A DNA stretch of 64,000 bases from Bacteroidales bacterium (lineage in GTDB: Bacteria; Bacteroidota; Bacteroidia; Bacteroidales; P3): assembly GCA_024681475.1 (NCBI GenBank), contig JAILAT010000055.1:1-64000 (forward strand). Direction: 5' to 3'. Position 1 is the stretch's first letter; every line of letters starts with the position of its first letter. The notes under the pieces were generated by a model. It was not told where the DNA came from, did no database searches, and worked only from the letters and a program-made list of their open reading frames with translations. Of the stretch, positions 17,543-26,548 are shown one piece after another. A program made the position numbers and the translations under genes.

Positions 17543-19429
17543 ATGAGAGAGTTAAAAAGAGGTTTCATCACATTGATAGGCTGCTTGGCGATGGCGGTCA
17601 CCATGGCCATGGGCCAAGAGGCGCGAATGGATTTGCGCTGCCCGTCGTCGGCCAGCGCAGGGCAGCCGTTCCAGATAACCTTTGTCGTCAACGCTGACGC
17701 CAAAGGCTTCAAGGCACCGACATTCAAAGGCTTGCGAGTGCTGAGCGGCCCCAACAAGAGCTCGAGCAGCAGCATCTCCATCGTCAACGGCAGCATGTCG
17801 AAGTCGGTAACCAACTCGTTCACCTTCATCGTGCAGGCCGACGCTGAAGGCACGGCACAGATAGGCGTAGCCAGCTGCACCTCCGACGGCAAGACGGTAC
17901 AGAGCACGCCGGCAAGCATCCGCATCGAGAAAGCCGACCCGAACCACCAAGCCGCCAACAACAACCGCAACAACAACTGGGGCCAGCCGGGCTACGGCCA
18001 GCAGAGCGGCCAGTCGCAGCAGGCCATCCAACCCGCCTCACAAATCAACGACCGCACCCTCTTTGCCCGTGCCAGCATCAACAAGAGCAACCTCTACCAG
18101 GGAGAAGAAGCCATCATCGTCTACAAGATATACACCCAGGTGCCCATCACGCAGTTCCAGATTGAGAAACTGCCGCGCAACAAAGGCTTCTGGAGCGAGG
18201 ACCTGAGCGAGAATATGACGCAAGTGCCTCAGTATGAGGAGACCTACAACGGCCAGCGCTACCATGTGGCCGAGATTCGCCGCGGCGCCCTCTATCCGCA
18301 GGAGAGCGGCGAGCTGAGCATCGCACCGCTGAAGACAGACGTGCTGGCCATCATCCAGTCGCAGGTGCAACGGCAACGCACCGGCACCATCTTAGATTTC
18401 TTTATCGACGACCCCTTCTTCAACCCTGTGCAGCAGCAGTCGGTCGTCAAGACCTTGAGCAGCAACAGCCTGAACGTCCATGTCAAGCCACTGCCCGAAG
18501 CGCCCGAGAGTTTCTTCGGCGGCGTGGGACGGCTGGATGTGAGCCACGCGGTGGACATGACCGAGATGCGCGCCGGCGAAGCTTTCACCTACCGCATCAC
18601 CGTCTCTGGCCACGGCAACCTGAGCCTGCTGGAGGCTCCTGTCGTCAACTTCCCCACTGGCTTCGAAGTGTATGAGCCTAAAGTGAGCGACAAAATCAAC
18701 AAGAGCGACAACGGTCTTTCGGGCAGCCGCACTTTCGAGTGGGTCATCATCCCGCAATCGGCCGGCAGCTATACCATTCCCGATTTGGAATACTCCTATT
18801 TCAATCCCCAAAGCGGCAGTTACGTCACCAAGAACCTGAAAGGCTTCGACATCAAAGTCAGCAAAGGCCAAGGTATGAGCACCAGCAAGAGCGACGTGAC
18901 AGAGCTGAACAGCGACATTCACCATATCAAGCGCAGCACCAAGCTGCACCGCGCCGGCAGCGATGCCCACGGCGGATGGCTCTTCTGGCTACTGATGGTC
19001 CTGCCCCTGGTGGCTGCAGCGTCAGTGGTGATTGGCGTCCGTCGCCAGCAGGACATTGCCAGCGACGAAGGCAGCCTGCGTCTGCAGCGCGCCACCAAGC
19101 TAGCCAAGAAGCGTCTGCGCAACGCCGAGCGATATCTGCATCAGGGCGACGACGCACGTTTCTATGAAGAGATCTACAAAGCGCTGTGGGGCGGCATCGC
19201 CGACAAGTTCAACATCCAGCTGTCGCTACTCTCGTCGGAGACGGTGAAGAGCCAGCTGGAGAGCAAGCAGGTCGACGCGGAGCTGCAGGATCGCATCATG
19301 AAGACGCTGGGCGATGTGGACTACGCGCGCTTCGCCCCTGGCGACAGCAGCGCCAAGAAACAGTCCATCTACAACGAAGCCATGGAGACCATCGTGCAGA
19401 TCGGCAAGCTGAAAAACAGCCGCAAATAA
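17543..19429 (+). CDS. batD: BatD, periplasmic and membrane protein of the Bat operon
   Basis: 628 residues from MRELKRGFITLIGCLAMAVT; an in-frame ATG at 17519 would add 8 residues ahead of the signal peptide. The large exported region holds tandem beta-sandwich segments, including QGEEAIIVYKIYTQVPI near 190 and AGEAFTYRITVSGHGNLSLLEAPVVN near 345. A helix, WLLMVLPLVAAASVVIGV (about residues 485-503), and a helical cytoplasmic tail follow. BatD is the largest member of the aerotolerance complex; its biochemical role is not known. The linker near residues 140-165 is rich in Asn, Gln and Gly. Confidence 0.92.
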   Translation: MRELKRGFITLIGCLAMAVTMAMGQEARMDLRCPSSASAGQPFQITFVVNADAKGFKAPTFKGLRVLSGPNKSSSSSISIVNGSMSKSVTNSFTFIVQADAEGTAQIGVASCTSDGKTVQSTPASIRIEKADPNHQAANNNRNNNWGQPGYGQQSGQSQQAIQPASQINDRTLFARASINKSNLYQGEEAIIVYKIYTQVPITQFQIEKLPRNKGFWSEDLSENMTQVPQYEETYNGQRYHVAEIRRGALYPQESGELSIAPLKTDVLAIIQSQVQRQRTGTILDFFIDDPFFNPVQQQSVVKTLSSNSLNVHVKPLPEAPESFFGGVGRLDVSHAVDMTEMRAGEAFTYRITVSGHGNLSLLEAPVVNFPTGFEVYEPKVSDKINKSDNGLSGSRTFEWVIIPQSAGSYTIPDLEYSYFNPQSGSYVTKNLKGFDIKVSKGQGMSTSKSDVTELNSDIHHIKRSTKLHRAGSDAHGGWLFWLLMVLPLVAAASVVIGVRRQQDIASDEGSLRLQRATKLAKKRLRNAERYLHQGDDARFYEEIYKALWGGIADKFNIQLSLLSSETVKSQLESKQVDAELQDRIMKTLGDVDYARFAPGDSSAKKQSIYNEAMETIVQIGKLKNSRK

Positions 19430-19462
19430 CGTCATTCGTATTAATCCAAGGAAGACAAAGAA

Positions 19463-20242
19463 ATGAAACACAATAGACTTACAATAACAATCATCCTGCT
19501 CCTGATGGCCGTTGCCACCCCCACGGCCGCGCTGCATGCCGCCACCGACAGCCGCTTTGCCGACGGCAACAGCTGCTACGAAGCAGGCGACTACGAAGGT
19601 GCATTGGCCAACTACCGCGCCATCGTGGCCGACGGACAAGAAAGCTGGGAGCTGCACTACAACATGGGCAATGCCTACTACAGGCTGGACAGCCTGGGAA
19701 AGAGTATCCTGAGCTACGAGCGTGCCCTGCGGTTGGCTCCGACAAGCAAAGAGGTGAAAGAGAATCTGGCGCTGGCCTACAGCAAGACCGCCGACCGCAT
19801 CGAGGTGCTGCCCACCCTGTTTCTGGTGGAATGGTTCCGCGCTGTCGTAGGCCTCTTCACGCCGCGGGGTTGGCGCATAGCCTGCGTGGTGATGATGGTG
19901 CTGGTGTGCGCCGCACTTTGCCTGTTCCTCATCGCACAAGACTACAAACGCCGCCGTTCCCTATTCATTATCAGCGCCTTGCTGGGTTTTTTGTTATTAT
20001 TAACAATTTTGAATGCAACATTTTCGGCCCATTATGCGTCTCATAGCAACGAAGCCATCGTCACCGATGCAATGGTGGTGGTGAAAGGGTCGCCTGACGG
20101 CAAAAGCGTGGACAAATTCGTGCTGCACGAAGGCACCAAGGTGAAAGTCACCGACCAGCAGGACCAATGGTGGCAGATAGAGCTCAGCGACGGCAAGAGC
20201 GGCTGGATCAGCGGCGGCGCCGAAGGCATACTGGAGCTCTGA
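19463..20242 (+). CDS. batE: BatE, TPR and SH3-domain membrane protein
   Basis: 259 residues. A signal peptide is followed by two TPR units (about 30-105; GNSCYEAGDYEGALANYRAIV, LHYNMGNAYYRLDSLGKSI). Two helices come next (about 137-157 and 168-190), then a C-terminal bacterial SH3-like domain (VVKGSPDGKSVDKFVLHEGTKVKVTD, ending WISGGAEGILEL). This order is that of BatE in Bacteroides. It closes the canonical operon, but the next two genes continue at short spacing. Confidence 0.92.
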   Translation: MKHNRLTITIILLLMAVATPTAALHAATDSRFADGNSCYEAGDYEGALANYRAIVADGQESWELHYNMGNAYYRLDSLGKSILSYERALRLAPTSKEVKENLALAYSKTADRIEVLPTLFLVEWFRAVVGLFTPRGWRIACVVMMVLVCAALCLFLIAQDYKRRRSLFIISALLGFLLLLTILNATFSAHYASHSNEAIVTDAMVVVKGSPDGKSVDKFVLHEGTKVKVTDQQDQWWQIELSDGKSGWISGGAEGILEL

Positions 20243-20273
20243 CGGCAGCGAAGAACGAAGCAACACGACGATC

Positions 20274-21614
20274 ATGATACGTAAGACACTAACCCTGATG
20301 CTGATAGCTGTAACCCTGTTGGGCGGCAGCACGCCAGCCATGGCACAGAAGAAGAAAGACAAAAACAAATCCGCGAAGACAGAGGAGAAGGTTGTGGTGA
20401 CCGACGACGAGTCGTGCGGCTGCGAGCTTTTCTTCATCGACGGCATACAGACCACCCAGAAAGACGACAAATTCGGCTTCAAACGCGAAGACGGCACCGT
20501 CATCATCGAGCCGACCTATATGTTTGTCGACAAGTTCAACGGTGATTACTGCCTGGTATTCAAAGACTATGACCACTGCGGCATGATAGACCGCAACGGG
20601 CATGAAGTGCTGCCGACGATATACTCCGACGTGTCGTACCCGCTCGAAGGGATGTTCCGCGTCAAGCGTGGCGAGCTGTGGGGTTTTTGCGACTCAACAG
20701 GGCGCGAAGTGATTGAATGCCAATACCGCTCCGCCTCGGGCTTCTCGGAAGGCGTGGCCGTGGCACTCTTCGACATCGACAGCATCACCTCGCTGTACGG
20801 CTACATCGACAGACAGAACAACATTGTGCTGCCCGCCGTCTACGAATATGCCTTCCCGTTCCAGGAGGGCTATGCCGTGGTGAAGCAATACGACCGCTAC
20901 GGCATCATCGACCACGGTGGCCGCACCATGGTGCCCTGCAAATACATGGAAGTCACCTCGATGCTCGACGGTCGCTTCATTGCCCTGGACCCCCAGAGTG
21001 GCGAAGCGGCGCTCTTCAACAACAAGTTCAAACAGCTGACCCCCTTCAAATACGACGACGTGAAACACTATGGCGAAGGCTTCTACGTGGTGGTCAAAGA
21101 CGGAAAGATGACCTTTCTGGACAGCAAAGGCAACGAACGTTTCGGCTGGCACGACGAGGTGGGAGGCTTCATCGGCGGCTACACCTATGTGCGCGAAGGC
21201 GACAAGTGGGGCATCATGAACAATAAAGGCAAGTACATACTGCCCGTGGAATACGACAACAGCGGCTTCCGCAGCCAGGAATATGTCTTCAGCGACGGGC
21301 TGGCGCTGATAGAGAAAGAGGGGCTCTACGGCTTCTGCGACACCAAAGGGAAAATTGTCATCGCGCCGCAGTATCAGTCGGCCCTGCACTGCACCGAAGG
21401 CCTCATCCCCGTGAAACGCGACGGGATGTGGGGCTTTATTGACAAGAATGGTCGCGACGCCATCGACTTTGTGTTCGATGCCGCTTCATACTTTGAATGG
21501 GGTCGTGCCGAGGTGGTCTACCACAACGAAGCCTACAAAATCAATCCCCAGGGCCAATGCGTGAAGAACTGCAAGACCTTCCCGAAAGTGAAAGTCTGGA
21601 TAGGACAACAATAA
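20274..21614 (+). CDS. WG-repeat protein, exported
   Basis: 446 residues. A signal peptide (MIRKTLTLMLIAVTLLGGSTPAMAQ) and a Lys-rich linker precede about eight or nine WG beta-repeats covering residues 60-430. Examples are KRGELWGFCDSTGREVI, REGDKWGIMNNKGKYIL, EKEGLYGFCDTKGKIVI and KRDGMWGFIDKNGRDAI. WG repeats form beta-propeller or solenoid binding surfaces with no known catalytic role. The gene follows batE by 31 bases and precedes the RseC-like gene by 15, so it is probably transcribed with the Bat genes. Whether it belongs functionally to the Bat complex is not known. Confidence 0.85.
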   Translation: MIRKTLTLMLIAVTLLGGSTPAMAQKKKDKNKSAKTEEKVVVTDDESCGCELFFIDGIQTTQKDDKFGFKREDGTVIIEPTYMFVDKFNGDYCLVFKDYDHCGMIDRNGHEVLPTIYSDVSYPLEGMFRVKRGELWGFCDSTGREVIECQYRSASGFSEGVAVALFDIDSITSLYGYIDRQNNIVLPAVYEYAFPFQEGYAVVKQYDRYGIIDHGGRTMVPCKYMEVTSMLDGRFIALDPQSGEAALFNNKFKQLTPFKYDDVKHYGEGFYVVVKDGKMTFLDSKGNERFGWHDEVGGFIGGYTYVREGDKWGIMNNKGKYILPVEYDNSGFRSQEYVFSDGLALIEKEGLYGFCDTKGKIVIAPQYQSALHCTEGLIPVKRDGMWGFIDKNGRDAIDFVFDAASYFEWGRAEVVYHNEAYKINPQGQCVKNCKTFPKVKVWIGQQ

Positions 21615-21629
21615 CAGATACAGACAATT

Positions 21630-22040
21630 ATGGAAGAGATAGCAAAACATGACGGAACAGTGACCGCTGTCAACGACGGCGTCGTGACGGTGCATATGCA
21701 CGTCGTGTCGGCCTGCTCGAGCTGCGAGGCACACGAGAAATGCGCTTTTGTGGACCAGGCCGTCAAAGAGGTGCATATCGAGACTGCCGCATGGAAAAAC
21801 TATACCGTGGGTGACAAAGTGGTGGTGTGTGTCGGCGAGAGACTGGGACTCAAAGCCGTGATGCTGGCCTATTTTGTCCCCGCCGTATTGCTGATAGTCA
21901 CCATTGTATGCATCATCATCGCCACCGGCAACGAACTGATGGCAGCAGTGGCAGCTTTGGGTGGTGTGGCTCTCTACTACCTGGTGCTCTACCTCAAACG
22001 CAACAAGCTGAAAAAACAATTCCACTTCGAGCTGGAATAA
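21630..22040 (+). CDS. RseC/MucC-family membrane protein
   Basis: 136 residues. The N-terminal half has the Cys motif SACSSCEAHEKCAF (CxxCxxxxxC, about residues 29-42), and two helices follow near residues 70-90 and 95-115. This is the SoxR-reducing-system/RseC family, which in Bacteroidetes usually sits at the head of the rnf electron-transport genes. Here no rnf gene is nearby; the gene ends the long + strand operon. It might handle redox or iron-sulfur chemistry at the inner membrane; that is inference. Confidence 0.82.
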   Translation: MEEIAKHDGTVTAVNDGVVTVHMHVVSACSSCEAHEKCAFVDQAVKEVHIETAAWKNYTVGDKVVVCVGERLGLKAVMLAYFVPAVLLIVTIVCIIIATGNELMAAVAALGGVALYYLVLYLKRNKLKKQFHFELE

Positions 22041-22115
22041 CAGCTCATGCTGTGCCCTGGACGCTGATTTGCATACTGCTGGTTTCCAGCACATTCACAC
22101 TCTCTACATATTTTT

Positions 22116-22148
22116 TTTGTCACCATTGCAAAAAATTCATTATCTTTG
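22116..22148 (+). promoter_or_regulatory. Promoter of the caspase-fold gene
   Basis: TTTG (22116-22119), then 21 bases, then TATCTTTG (22141-22148), a full Bacteroidetes promoter. It implies transcription starting close to 22155 and separates this gene from the Bat operon. Confidence 0.7.
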
Positions 22149-22202
22149 CAATAGGTATACTTAAACAGGACAAATATGCAACACGTTTATTCTAAAAGAT
22201 TT

Positions 22203-23867
22203 ATGTATAAATCAGTCATCATAGTGGCACTGTTAATGCTGGTCGCGCCGTTGCGCGCACAAGTGACGGAGGCGAGCATCAACAGCGAATACCGCGAAAT
22301 CATTCTGGAGCAGCTGCAAAAGAGCGTCGAGAAGCGCGAACGTGCCATGCGCAACAAGGCGGAGGCCTATCTGCTGACGCTTCCCAACGACAAGAAGCTG
22401 TACGACGAGTCGAAACTCTACATCAAAGCCGACCTGGTGAACGGCCTGAAAGACGACGGCACTCCTGAGCTGAACTACCGTTTCGAGATACGCTACACCT
22501 GCCTCAATGTGGAAAGCGTGACCGACAACTACCCCACTGGCGCCTACCTCTGCGAAGAGAGCAACGCCGCCTCGGCAGTGTGCGAGCTTACGCGTATGAT
22601 GATTGACGAGCTGAGCAAAGATGCCTTCAAGAGCGGCAAGCATGTGGAAATCAAATTCAGAGCCGCCACCGACCAGACTCCGGTGACCCACCTTGACTAC
22701 CGCGGAGAGTATGGAGACTTCCAATACTGCGCGGCCCGCTACAATGGCGAATCGGTGCGCATCTCAGTGTCGGAACAATCGGGCATCGAGACCAACGCCC
22801 AGCTGGCCTTCCTGCGCGCCCAAGGCATGCGCGACAATCTGGAGAAGAACGTCAAAGGCCTGAAAGGCACCGAAAACCTCTACTACTACGAGACTCAGAG
22901 CTACGGCGAGACCGGCTCGCAGTACCGCAACGTAGGTGTGGAGATACTGGTACACAACGCCTTTGCCGAGGAAGCAGTGGAGATGAACGAGCAGCTCATA
23001 CTGGATGAATTCATCGACTACAACATTCCCAAAGCCGAAGAAAACAGCAACACCAACACCTATGTGCTCATCATTGCCAACGAGCGCTACGGTGCGCCGC
23101 TGCCCGATGTGCCCTACGCCTACAACGATGGCGAGGTGTTGACACAATACTGTGTTCGCGCCCTGGGCATCCCTGCCCGCCAGGTGAGAATCATAGAAGA
23201 TGCCACCGAGACCGACCTCAAGGTGCAAGGCATCAACTGGATGAAAGATGTGTCGGTGGCCAACAAGGGCAATGTGAACTTTATCCTCTACTACGCCGGC
23301 CATGGCTTCACCGATGCTGAGCGCAACCCCTATCTGGCTCCCGCCGGCATCAACTACAACAAAATCAAAGCCATGCGCAAGAAGAAAACCATCAATACCG
23401 ACGCACGTCTCTCGCGCCGCGACACGAAAAAGCTGCTGAACCAGTGCATACGCATCGACACGTTGTGCACCTGGTTTAACCGCGTGCAATACAACTCGGT
23501 GACCATCATTCTTGACGCCAGCTTCGACGGCAACCAGCGCGACGGATCGCCGCTGGTCAATATGAAACACAACGACAAGAAACGCTCCAAAGGGCTGCGT
23601 ATCCGCAACGACATCGTCGTCTTCTCGGCAGCCGACTGGAACAAGACGGCCTACTCCTTCGACGAGCAGCACCACGGCTTCTTCACCTACTTCCTTCTCA
23701 AAGAGTTGAAGAAGAGCAAAGGCAACATCGACTACTACGACCTTTTCAACACCGTAGACCTGGAGCTGCAGAAAGAGAGCGCGCTGCAAGGCAAGCTGCA
23801 AGCACCCACCGTGACCCCCGGCGGCAAAATCAAAGAAAGCTGGGGTAATCTGCGGCTGCGGCAATAA
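22203..23867 (+). CDS. Caspase-fold (peptidase C14) protein with Ser in place of the catalytic Cys
   Basis: 554 residues from MYKSVIIVALLMLVAPLRAQ; an ATG at 22176 would add 9 residues before the signal peptide. The first 280 residues are an exported domain of unknown fold with an OmpA-like look around SEQSGIETNAQLAFLRAQGM. The caspase p20-like domain starts near 285 (NTYVLIIANERYG), with the catalytic histidine H367 in YYAGHG. Where family members have LDACFSG, this one reads LDASFDG with Ser440 (codon AGC), so Cys-protease activity is not expected. The rest of the fold is kept. It could be a pseudo-protease, a binding protein or, less likely, a serine variant. Monocistronic. Confidence 0.8.
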   Translation: MYKSVIIVALLMLVAPLRAQVTEASINSEYREIILEQLQKSVEKRERAMRNKAEAYLLTLPNDKKLYDESKLYIKADLVNGLKDDGTPELNYRFEIRYTCLNVESVTDNYPTGAYLCEESNAASAVCELTRMMIDELSKDAFKSGKHVEIKFRAATDQTPVTHLDYRGEYGDFQYCAARYNGESVRISVSEQSGIETNAQLAFLRAQGMRDNLEKNVKGLKGTENLYYYETQSYGETGSQYRNVGVEILVHNAFAEEAVEMNEQLILDEFIDYNIPKAEENSNTNTYVLIIANERYGAPLPDVPYAYNDGEVLTQYCVRALGIPARQVRIIEDATETDLKVQGINWMKDVSVANKGNVNFILYYAGHGFTDAERNPYLAPAGINYNKIKAMRKKKTINTDARLSRRDTKKLLNQCIRIDTLCTWFNRVQYNSVTIILDASFDGNQRDGSPLVNMKHNDKKRSKGLRIRNDIVVFSAADWNKTAYSFDEQHHGFFTYFLLKELKKSKGNIDYYDLFNTVDLELQKESALQGKLQAPTVTPGGKIKESWGNLRLRQ

Positions 23868-23937
23868 ACACTCGACATAAATCCCAGACTTTTCCATCAG
23901 GAAATGGACTATTTGCCTCTAACGCCACAAAACTTTT

Positions 23938-23969
23938 TTTGGTGGTGTGGAAAATATTTTGTATCTTTG
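23938..23969 (+). promoter_or_regulatory. Promoter of metK
   Basis: TTTG (23938-23941), 20 bases, then TATCTTTG (23962-23969). The predicted leader is about 125 bases, long enough to hold a control element. Confidence 0.7.
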
Positions 23970-24008
23970 CAAACGAAAATGTGGATAGATTTGTAATGAT
24001 TGCAACCA

Positions 24009-24039
24009 CTGTAAAAAATGCTAAAGCACTATTCTACAG
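24009..24039 (+). promoter_or_regulatory. Possible structured leader of metK
   Basis: A nested dyad lies in the untranslated leader: CTGTA pairs with TACAG, enclosing TGCT-AA-AGCA. SAM-responsive elements often precede metK, but I could not match this to a known SAM riboswitch class. Confidence 0.25.
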
Positions 24040-24101
24040 CCCATTCATCTCCAAATCTTTTACATTGTTAATTAAATAATTAATAATTAAAAGTTACGAA
24101 A

Positions 24102-25361
24102 ATGAGTTATTTTTTCACATCAGAATCAGTTTCTGAAGGGCATCCCGACAAGGTTGCCGACCAAATTTCGGATGCATTACTTGATGAATTCTTACGCCGT
24201 GACCCTGAGAGCCATGTGGCGTGCGAGACGCTGGTAACCACAGGCTTGGCTGTCGTCAGCGGTGAAGTGACCTGCAAAGGATGGGTAGACATACAGGAGA
24301 CCGTCCGCGACGTCATCAGGGACATCGGCTACACCAAGGGCGAATACAAGTTTGAGGCCGAGTCGTGTGCTGTGCTCTCCACCATCCACGGCCAAAGCGG
24401 CGACATCAACCAAGGTGTCAGCAGAAAAAAAGAGGAGGAACAGGGAGCCGGCGACCAGGGCATGATGTTCGGATATGCCTGCAACGAGACCCGCGAGTAT
24501 ATGCCGCTACCCATCACGCTGGCGCACATCTTCCTGCAGGAACTCACCAAGATACGCAAAGAAGGGAAGGTAATGACCTACTTGCGTCCCGACGCCAAGA
24601 GCCAAATCACCATAGAATACAGCGACGACGGCAAGCCTTTGCGCGTGGACACCATCGTGCTGTCGACCCAACACGATGTGTTTGACACCGAACGCCGGAT
24701 GCTCAAACAGATAGAAAAAGACGTGCGCGAGATACTGATACCACGGGTGCTGAAACGAATCAACGCCAAGAACCGCGCCCTTTTTGCCAAGAAAGACTAC
24801 AAACTGTATGTCAACCCCACTGGCAAGTTCGTGATTGGAGGTCCCCATGGCGACACCGGTCTTACGGGACGCAAAATCATCGTCGACACCTATGGTGGCC
24901 GCGGTGCTCACGGCGGCGGCGCCTTCAGCGGCAAAGACCCCTCGAAGGTGGACCGCTCGGCAGCCTACGCCACACGCCACATCGCCAAGAACATGGTAGC
25001 CGCAGGACTCTGCAACGAGGTACTGGTGCAGGTAGCCTACGCCATTGGCGTGGCCGAACCTGTAGGCTTCTATGTGAACACCTATGGCACCGCCAAGGTG
25101 AAGCTGACCGACGGCGAGATTGCAGAACGTGTCCGCAAACTGTTTGACATGAGACCTTTCGCCATCACACAGCGCTTCGGCCTGAAGAATCCCATCTACC
25201 GCCGGACGGCGGCCTACGGCCACATGGGCCGTGACCCGAGAGAGGGAAAAGCCGTATTCATCGACGAGAAGGGAAACAAAGAAATCAGGAAAGTGCAGTT
25301 CTTCGGCTGGGAGAAACTGGATATGGTAGACGCCATCAAGAAAGAATTCAAGCTGCGATAA
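24102..25361 (+). CDS. metK: S-adenosylmethionine synthetase
   Basis: 419 residues, normal for the Bacteroidetes form. It makes S-adenosylmethionine from methionine and ATP in the cytoplasm. Signatures are [20 protein letters not shown] (residues 4-23; His and Asp of the ATP site), the [12 protein letters not shown] loop, and [20 protein letters not shown] (the phosphate-binding P-loop motif with its lysine). The last base of its TAA stop is the first base of the next gene's ATG (TAATG), so the HD hydrolase is translationally coupled. Its leader is long and AT-rich. Confidence 0.97.
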   Translation: MSYFFTSESVSEGHPDKVADQISDALLDEFLRRDPESHVACETLVTTGLAVVSGEVTCKGWVDIQETVRDVIRDIGYTKGEYKFEAESCAVLSTIHGQSGDINQGVSRKKEEEQGAGDQGMMFGYACNETREYMPLPITLAHIFLQELTKIRKEGKVMTYLRPDAKSQITIEYSDDGKPLRVDTIVLSTQHDVFDTERRMLKQIEKDVREILIPRVLKRINAKNRALFAKKDYKLYVNPTGKFVIGGPHGDTGLTGRKIIVDTYGGRGAHGGGAFSGKDPSKVDRSAAYATRHIAKNMVAAGLCNEVLVQVAYAIGVAEPVGFYVNTYGTAKVKLTDGEIAERVRKLFDMRPFAITQRFGLKNPIYRRTAAYGHMGRDPREGKAVFIDEKGNKEIRKVQFFGWEKLDMVDAIKKEFKLR

Positions 25362-25792
25362 TGAATACTGATACACTATACGACCAAGCGTTACAAATTG
25401 CGAAGCAGGCCCATAAAGGTCAGAAAGACAAATCGGGACGTGATTATATCCAGCATCCGATAAGGGTGGCGGAACGCTGTATTGACCCCAAGGCCAAGAT
25501 TGTCGCCCTGCTGCACGACACGATAGAGGACACGGATGTGACGGCGGAATACCTTCTGGAACAAGGGTTTTCGAAGGAGATTGTGGAGGGAGTGCTGTCG
25601 GTTACCAAGCAAGATGGTGAGGACTATGAGACCTTTGTCCACAGAGCTGCTCAGAACCCTCTTGGCCGAGAGGTCAAGAAAGCCGATTTGGAGGACAACA
25701 TGGACATACGGCGTCTGAACGAAATCACGGAAGAAGATGCCCGACGGTTAAGAAAATACCTGCGAGCATGGCATTATTTAAACAACCTGTAA
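25361..25792 (+). CDS. Small HD-domain hydrolase, MESH1/SpoT-hydrolase-like
   Basis: 143 residues, a stand-alone HD domain. Metal ligands are visible in order: H32 in [11 protein letters not shown] in [13 protein letters not shown] (about residues 50-62), and the acidic [11 protein letters not shown] (about 109-119). This pattern, including HDTIED, is that of the (p)ppGpp hydrolase half of RelA/SpoT and of the small alarmone hydrolase MESH1. Expected reaction: removal of the 3'-pyrophosphate of ppGpp with Mn2+; a different nucleotide substrate is possible. The gene overlaps metK by one base and precedes pdxJ by 13 bases. Confidence 0.75.
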   Translation: MNTDTLYDQALQIAKQAHKGQKDKSGRDYIQHPIRVAERCIDPKAKIVALLHDTIEDTDVTAEYLLEQGFSKEIVEGVLSVTKQDGEDYETFVHRAAQNPLGREVKKADLEDNMDIRRLNEITEEDARRLRKYLRAWHYLNNL

Positions 25793-25805
25793 TTACGAGT
25801 ATATC

Positions 25806-26540
25806 ATGACAAAACTGAGTGTCAATATTAACAAAGTGGCCACCATCCGCAATGCGCGTGGCGGCAACACACCTGACGTGTTAAAGTTTGCAGTAGACTG
25901 CGAGCGTTTCGGTGCGCAGGGCATCACTGTGCATCCGCGTCCCGACGAGCGCCACATACGCTATGCCGACGCTCTGGCCATCAAGCCTCTTATCGGTGTG
26001 GAATACAACATTGAGGGCAACCCCAAAGGCATCTCGAAGAGCCGCCCCTACGGCTTTATCGACTTGGTGAAAGAGATTGTGCCTGCACAGGTCACCCTGG
26101 TGCCCGACGCCGAAGGGGTGCTGACCAGCAACGCCGGCTGGGATACCATCAAAAATCAAGACTACCTCTGCGATGTGGTCAAAGAATTCAAACAATGCGG
26201 CATCCGCGTGAGCATCTTCATCGACGCCAACCCGCAGATGATTGAGATGGCCGCCAAGACAGGCACCGACCGTGTGGAGTTGTACACCGAAAGCTACGCC
26301 AGCCGCTATGCCGCTGGACGCGAAGAGGCTATCGCGCCCTTCGTGGAGGCTGCCCAAGTGGCCAAGGCGTGTGGTCTGGGCCTCAACGCCGGCCACGACC
26401 TGTCGTTGGAGAACCTCGCCTACTTCCGTCAGCAGATACCATGGTGCGACGAGGTGAGCATCGGCCATGCGCTGATATCCGACGCATTGTATCTCGGCAT
26501 CGAGGAGACGATACACCGTTATCTGGCTTGCCTGAAATAA
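25806..26540 (+). CDS. pdxJ: Pyridoxine 5'-phosphate synthase
   Basis: 244 residues, family length. PdxJ condenses 1-deoxyxylulose 5-phosphate with 3-amino-2-oxopropyl phosphate to pyridoxine 5'-phosphate, the last ring-forming step of the DXP-dependent vitamin B6 route. Visible marks are [17 protein letters not shown] at the start, [13 protein letters not shown] (active-site His and Arg, about residues 40-52), VTLVPDAEG and [12 protein letters not shown]. The TIM-barrel is complete. It is the third gene of the metK unit, and the GH97 gene starts only 8 bases after its stop. Confidence 0.96.
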   Translation: MTKLSVNINKVATIRNARGGNTPDVLKFAVDCERFGAQGITVHPRPDERHIRYADALAIKPLIGVEYNIEGNPKGISKSRPYGFIDLVKEIVPAQVTLVPDAEGVLTSNAGWDTIKNQDYLCDVVKEFKQCGIRVSIFIDANPQMIEMAAKTGTDRVELYTESYASRYAAGREEAIAPFVEAAQVAKACGLGLNAGHDLSLENLAYFRQQIPWCDEVSIGHALISDALYLGIEETIHRYLACLK

Positions 26541-26548
26541 TAACAGAG

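Noticed and set aside
17149-17976. Minus strand open frame rich in Leu and Val opposite batC and batD
   Set aside because: It is the complement of the CAG/CAA-rich tract read as CTG/TTG; it only looks like a membrane protein.
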